Source: Leishmania infantum JPCM5 (lineage: Eukaryota; Euglenozoa; Kinetoplastea; Trypanosomatida; Trypanosomatidae). Taken from it: a stretch of DNA of 64,000 nucleotides. The notes beneath the pieces are model-generated. The model was not told the origin of the DNA, did no database searches, and was given only the letters and a program-made list of their open reading frames with translations. The stretch spans positions 248,001 to 312,000 of the forward strand of contig NC_009410.2 in assembly GCF_000002875.2 (NCBI RefSeq). Reading direction: 5' to 3'. Shown here piece by piece: positions 63,001 through 64,000 of the stretch. The translations under genes were made by a program, and so were the position numbers. The stretch's first letter is position 1; every line of letters begins with the position of its first letter.

Positions 63001-64000
63001 CCTAGGACCCTTTACGGCGCCCTACCGTAATCGCCTTCTGCAAGCGTGGCACGCTAAGTGTGTGGAGCTTGGGCTGCCCATCGGCGGCTCGGGCTTTCAG
63101 CTGTCCAGCATCATGGACCCGGTGCGCATCCGCACCTGGGCGCAGCAAGGCCTCCCGACAGACCCCTTCAGTGTGGAGAATGGCGTCATCGTGAGCAAGT
63201 CGCGGCGCTGGTGCCTGTGCATCGACCCGCAGGGGCAGGCGGTGAGCTGGATTCGCGCCATGGAGAAGGAGAACAACTTGCGGGTGATAAAGCTAACGGA
63301 CGCGAACTACATGCGAACACTGGAGAACGCCATCCGCGTTGGGCTGCCGGTACTAATCGAGAACGTCGGTGAGTCGCTGGACGCGGCACTTGACCCAGTG
63401 CTGCTGCAGCAGACGTACCGCTCGCAGGGCAGACTCCTCATCAAGCTCGGCGACAGCGAGGTGGACTACGACCCGAAGTTCCGGCTCTACATGACGACCA
63501 AGCTGGCGAACCCCTTTTTTCTGCCAGAGCTGCAGATCAAGGCGACCATCATCAACTTCACGGTGACGCAGACGGGGCTGGAGAACCAGCTGCTCGCGGA
63601 TGTGGTGCGGGTGGAGATGTCGGAGCTGGAGCAGCGGGCAGATCAGACGGTGCTGGACATTGCACACGGCAAGGACGAGCTTAAGGCGCTGGAGGACAGG
63701 ATCCTGAAGCTGCTGGCCTCGTCGACCGGCAACATCCTCGACAACGAGCAGCTTGTGAATACCCTGCAGGAGGCCAAGACGATGAGCGAGAGCGTGAGCG
63801 ATGCGCTGCGAGTGGCGGAGGAGACGCAGCGAGATATCGAGGCAGCGCGTGACCGCTACCGCCCCGTTGCGCGGCGCGGCGCCACCGTCTACGCCGTCAT
63901 CACAGAGCTCGCTGGCCTGAACCACATGTACCAAAACTCTCTCGACTTCTTCAAGCAGCTTTTTGTCCTGACGCTTCGGCAAACAGAGAAGCAGGACTCT
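54017..64000 (+). CDS. Axonemal inner-arm dynein heavy chain, 3' end cut by window edge
   Basis: From the ATG at 54017-54019 (MNPKNSSFRRRLEEGAWPKA) the frame reads through to the window end, 3328 codons; about 800 more are expected. The N-terminal third is the tail and linker. The motor follows: AAA1 Walker A GPAGTGKT (1379-1386) with ACFDEFNR, AAA2 GQTFSGKS (1660-1667), AAA3 GVTGTGKS (2086-2093), and AAA4 GMGGTGRQS (2438-2446). A coiled-coil stalk lies at about 2670-2960, and AAA5 starts after AYLGPFTAPYRNRLL. The GxTFSGKS form of AAA2 and the CCTIDWFDQWP block point to the single-headed inner-arm group (DNAH3/7/12 type). AAA4 with GTGRQ instead of GKS/T is usual for axonemal chains. It would drive flagellar bending. 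A disordered insert (about 1890-1960) lies before AAA3. It is the first gene of the plus-strand unit. Confidence 0.97.
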   Translation, partial: MNPKNSSFRRRLEEGAWPKAAAASQLEAHVNSGLERTRNAPQLYKFQSPSSFIFHGSSVTSEKLTQDLRRAEGMCTAADPTAAASVPYDKDVELLRMIQKASRRPARAREKRVAPKDEPILRNIHTSEEAVAFFTANGDSTSVKHVFLNYAPKGLDFCPYDLVATKKGSEEPEHYILSATGIVHVRPGMPSEVMTLADWMKEASLFNILRKIPFFKNFLLYKAFLRLQMKLKQRKYAATRRSLVKDLLVARPTFAYPILDLVKYSHTISDAKLIEYDPQGKHDYVVDDYSLGQSIQRQKASVFINGVMEHMEEKVTKLVEVLQHRADVPDINTREALAQCLLTVAASEVSDTRVKRKEKSMLDAREDLERRMRELKRSLVEYSKLHVFTRLIDFLTSERLFQRVLSVFQTFLNLVRGQAQSEVRKVGFQVLLRPEESTIVFDPKESAFRALFAELLSGCADTATVGPRLCEQKHFKALFPSPPTVWSIGDELRTNARVVYIHTALLSILHSDYEKADSRLATYLATVPHIQFLQKSWEAISEECKQEASEAVLSAASLAKLYRRLQEAQDSLRVLIATYVGCLLWINAAKLKTEIEPRMTILRDAISACLRNTARDMIRELNAYFKSKAQAMNERPQVLREFADYTAVFKEIAENTSETDAKVSQVEALCDLMDKQQVDFSDDEDNQLRERTLGGSSATKSLHSLFDEARIHAEQFIEEEMPAHVDTLQSEVANVEEQCGGLNEILLGEEFSLLTDRTEPLLQYLADINAKLGEVEMREGQLSRFAALFNLPPFDWTFVSDVKTLYQAREETWSMLDSFNKKSEYWFETPVKELDTIEMEEQVNLMIRRAGLVNRTMLERNYEDQVAPHLLEELQSLRANMPVIHDCGNKHMTAEHWNTVLKQVTGTAYGYHDDLNLNSLEEWDIFSFKEALAEQSGLATGEWKISNDLDLIRQRWDTLNFMTKPYKDRDGVFILDDLEEVIQQLDDHQIELQTTMASRFVASVRHKVEKWMRDLRVVGNVIEEWITLQKNWMYLEFIFSSDDIKEQLPEESEMFDGVDRLFRSLTSKAHIQKNVFQICTEDGVLEDLQRNNANIDVIQKKLEDYLETKRIAFPRFYFLSNDELLSILSDVRNPKAVQPHLSKCFDSIASLLFSDEECSEIVGMVSGEGEQVPFETPVYPIGNVEQWLSDIERVMKTSLLLHMHRTIEMAPQRKREEWIFQHPAQCIQAVDMILWTGEVEAAIDSASLQPFYNDYHGQILSMVELTRQPLSKLQRMLVGTLIVLNVHNRDIVHNLSDESVASVDDFAWYQQLRYYWEPDPRQAQSGGNNVAIHHCNAHLWYGYEYLGNQPRLVITPLTDRAFLTCTNALAMNLGAAPQGPAGTGKTESVKDLGKALARQVVVFNCSDGIHYKTMSRMFAGLAQAGAWACFDEFNRIELEVLSVIAQQMLDIVLALDQRLERMDFDGHPIRLSPNFGVFVTMNPGYAGRTELPDNLKALFRPICMMIPDYALIAEIMFYSEGFANARTLAQKMVQLYKLSSEQLSKQDHYDFGMRAVKSILVMAGSLKRQSPNESEDMLLIRAMRDANVPKFLRDDTTLFMALLKDLFPTVVVEENSNTLLLDYIHRQLTADGRQVVDGLVTKAMQLYDTLVVRHGVMLVGQTFSGKSTVLHTVKQALTRIKQDGHDAEGNLPLFNPVHIHLLNPKSVSMGELYGQVNEITREWTDGILSNIARGITRAALTKLDRQWVVFDGPVDAVWIENMNTVLDDNKLLCLFNGERIKLPATATFIFEVQDLRVASPATVSRCGMVYMEPYYMDGNRGWVPIARSLIEAKAKKDTRLHADRLLELLDRLLPDTLDFVRTNCREWIPSIDAQLAVNCVELLQGFLATSEDAAVWPREAITPAETLEADDEDGSWAPHGDTDTYAATKRSSSLAAAMPIPSTPAEFARPAITNTTAATLDERRLFDMYFLMAFVWAVGGNLRDDARDVFSAFLRDKVEAVLPDLLPLSSSAAAESEGTHRRVSLYDYVVHRPSMQFITWNHLVPTFLYNHRSSYFDLVVPTAEGVALSTLLSVLTASSQHILVNGVTGTGKSLGVTSFLASALNTDDPASVWESFSMVFSAQTRGKDIEDRLENKLHKIRSTALGPTPGKRAILFVDDINMPTPEIYGASPPLELLRQLISQGGFYDTHKSPAFFKELHDVLVLAACGVPGGGRSEMTQRLTSRFHLICQPALSESSTRRIFGSLLHGFLHQWESAEIRALSTKLVAATLACYERITQEKLPTPTRSHYTFNLRDLGKVIQGIMQTSPRVTSSPEAFHRLFLHEVSRTFHDRLIDAADRAWWWSTLSEVCSSVLQHPWNPVYEELIFGDFMRRDRAHYEEITETTDAIGHGLTEYQNGFNMEYNKEVELVFFKDAVQHVARLCRVLRQPRGHAVVVGMGGTGRQSLCKLAAFICSLPIYEVTITRTFNMNEFHDVLKKVLLDSARHDKPVLFFLSDTQLVHEEMLEDINNLLNTGEVPNLMESEEVDQIVEAVRPYAVAAGKRETRNTIFSHFVSMCRDQVHIVMAMSPVGEQFRRRLRMFPSLVNCCTIDWFDQWPCDALASVADRVLANLSMEGRDKARLIELCVAIHVDVQEASELFYSELRRRTYTTPTSYLGLLTSYRQLLEELDKSVAEQVERYQGGLDTLHSTRTMVDAMKAKLIEMHPRLVEAAKNTEEIMSRVEKEQESAELVRKQCAEEEEGASEIQAEADSIRGECQAELDKAMPILKAAEDALADLRTDDIREVRSFLKPAVRVVLVLEAVLVLLGEKDLSWDRAKLVMSRMDFIKDLQNYKRDDLSEKTIKAIQKYINNPDFQPEEVAKSSKACKSLAMWVMAMNNYYEVVKVVAPKRARLAEAEGKVAVATQALEAARSRLRSIEEKLATLQSEMKENVLKKHQLEEDIDLTTLRLERAEQLMNGLASEQSRWVQAVAKLMAEKAGHPGTVALAAGAVAYLGPFTAPYRNRLLQAWHAKCVELGLPIGGSGFQLSSIMDPVRIRTWAQQGLPTDPFSVENGVIVSKSRRWCLCIDPQGQAVSWIRAMEKENNLRVIKLTDANYMRTLENAIRVGLPVLIENVGESLDAALDPVLLQQTYRSQGRLLIKLGDSEVDYDPKFRLYMTTKLANPFFLPELQIKATIINFTVTQTGLENQLLADVVRVEMSELEQRADQTVLDIAHGKDELKALEDRILKLLASSTGNILDNEQLVNTLQEAKTMSESVSDALRVAEETQRDIEAARDRYRPVARRGATVYAVITELAGLNHMYQNSLDFFKQLFVLTLRQTEKQDS

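Overview
The window reads as nuclear DNA of a trypanosomatid, most likely Leishmania. The genes are intronless and GC-rich, they lie head to tail on one strand, and the spacers between them are full of (CA)n/(GT)n microsatellites. Most genes have a pyrimidine tract followed by an AG just upstream, as expected for spliced-leader trans-splicing, and there are no gene-by-gene promoters. From memory, tandem RPS16 genes close to an inner-arm dynein heavy chain fit Leishmania chromosome 26; this was not checked.

Layout. Positions 1-52.2 kb form one minus-strand polycistronic unit, read right to left. From its 5' end it holds a CCCH zinc-finger protein, the glucosidase II beta subunit, a mucolipin-like channel, an SRPK-type kinase, the ribosome export adaptor NMD3, a 1738-aa orphan, a PH-domain protein, a DNAJC11-like J protein, a degenerate PIF1-like protein with a zinc-finger array, a glutaredoxin-like protein without the active-site cysteines, an OGFr-like protein, a non-canonical HSP70, two identical RPS16 copies and a FYRN/FYRC protein cut by the left edge. 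At about 52.2-54.0 kb the coding strand switches. This is a divergent strand-switch region, where RNA polymerase II transcription is expected to start in both directions. It holds two uncertain small minus-strand reading frames. From 54,017 to the right edge there is one plus-strand gene, an axonemal inner-arm dynein heavy chain, open to its first 3328 codons and cut by the edge.

The genes do not form one pathway. Recurrent themes are ribosome production (RPS16 x2, NMD3), chaperones and ER quality control (HSP70-like, DNAJC11-like, glucosidase II beta), mitochondrion/kinetoplast (PIF1-like, DNAJC11-like), regulation (SRPK, CCCH, FYR) and flagellar motility (dynein).

The most interesting signals are family members that have lost their defining catalytic or binding element: the PIF1-like protein without an intact Walker A or B, the HSP70 without a recognisable beta substrate-binding domain, the J protein with HTD instead of HPD, and the glutaredoxin-like fold without CxxC. 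Two runs of N mark assembly gaps, one of them inside the HSP70-like gene. I found no tRNA, rRNA, CRISPR or autonomous mobile element.
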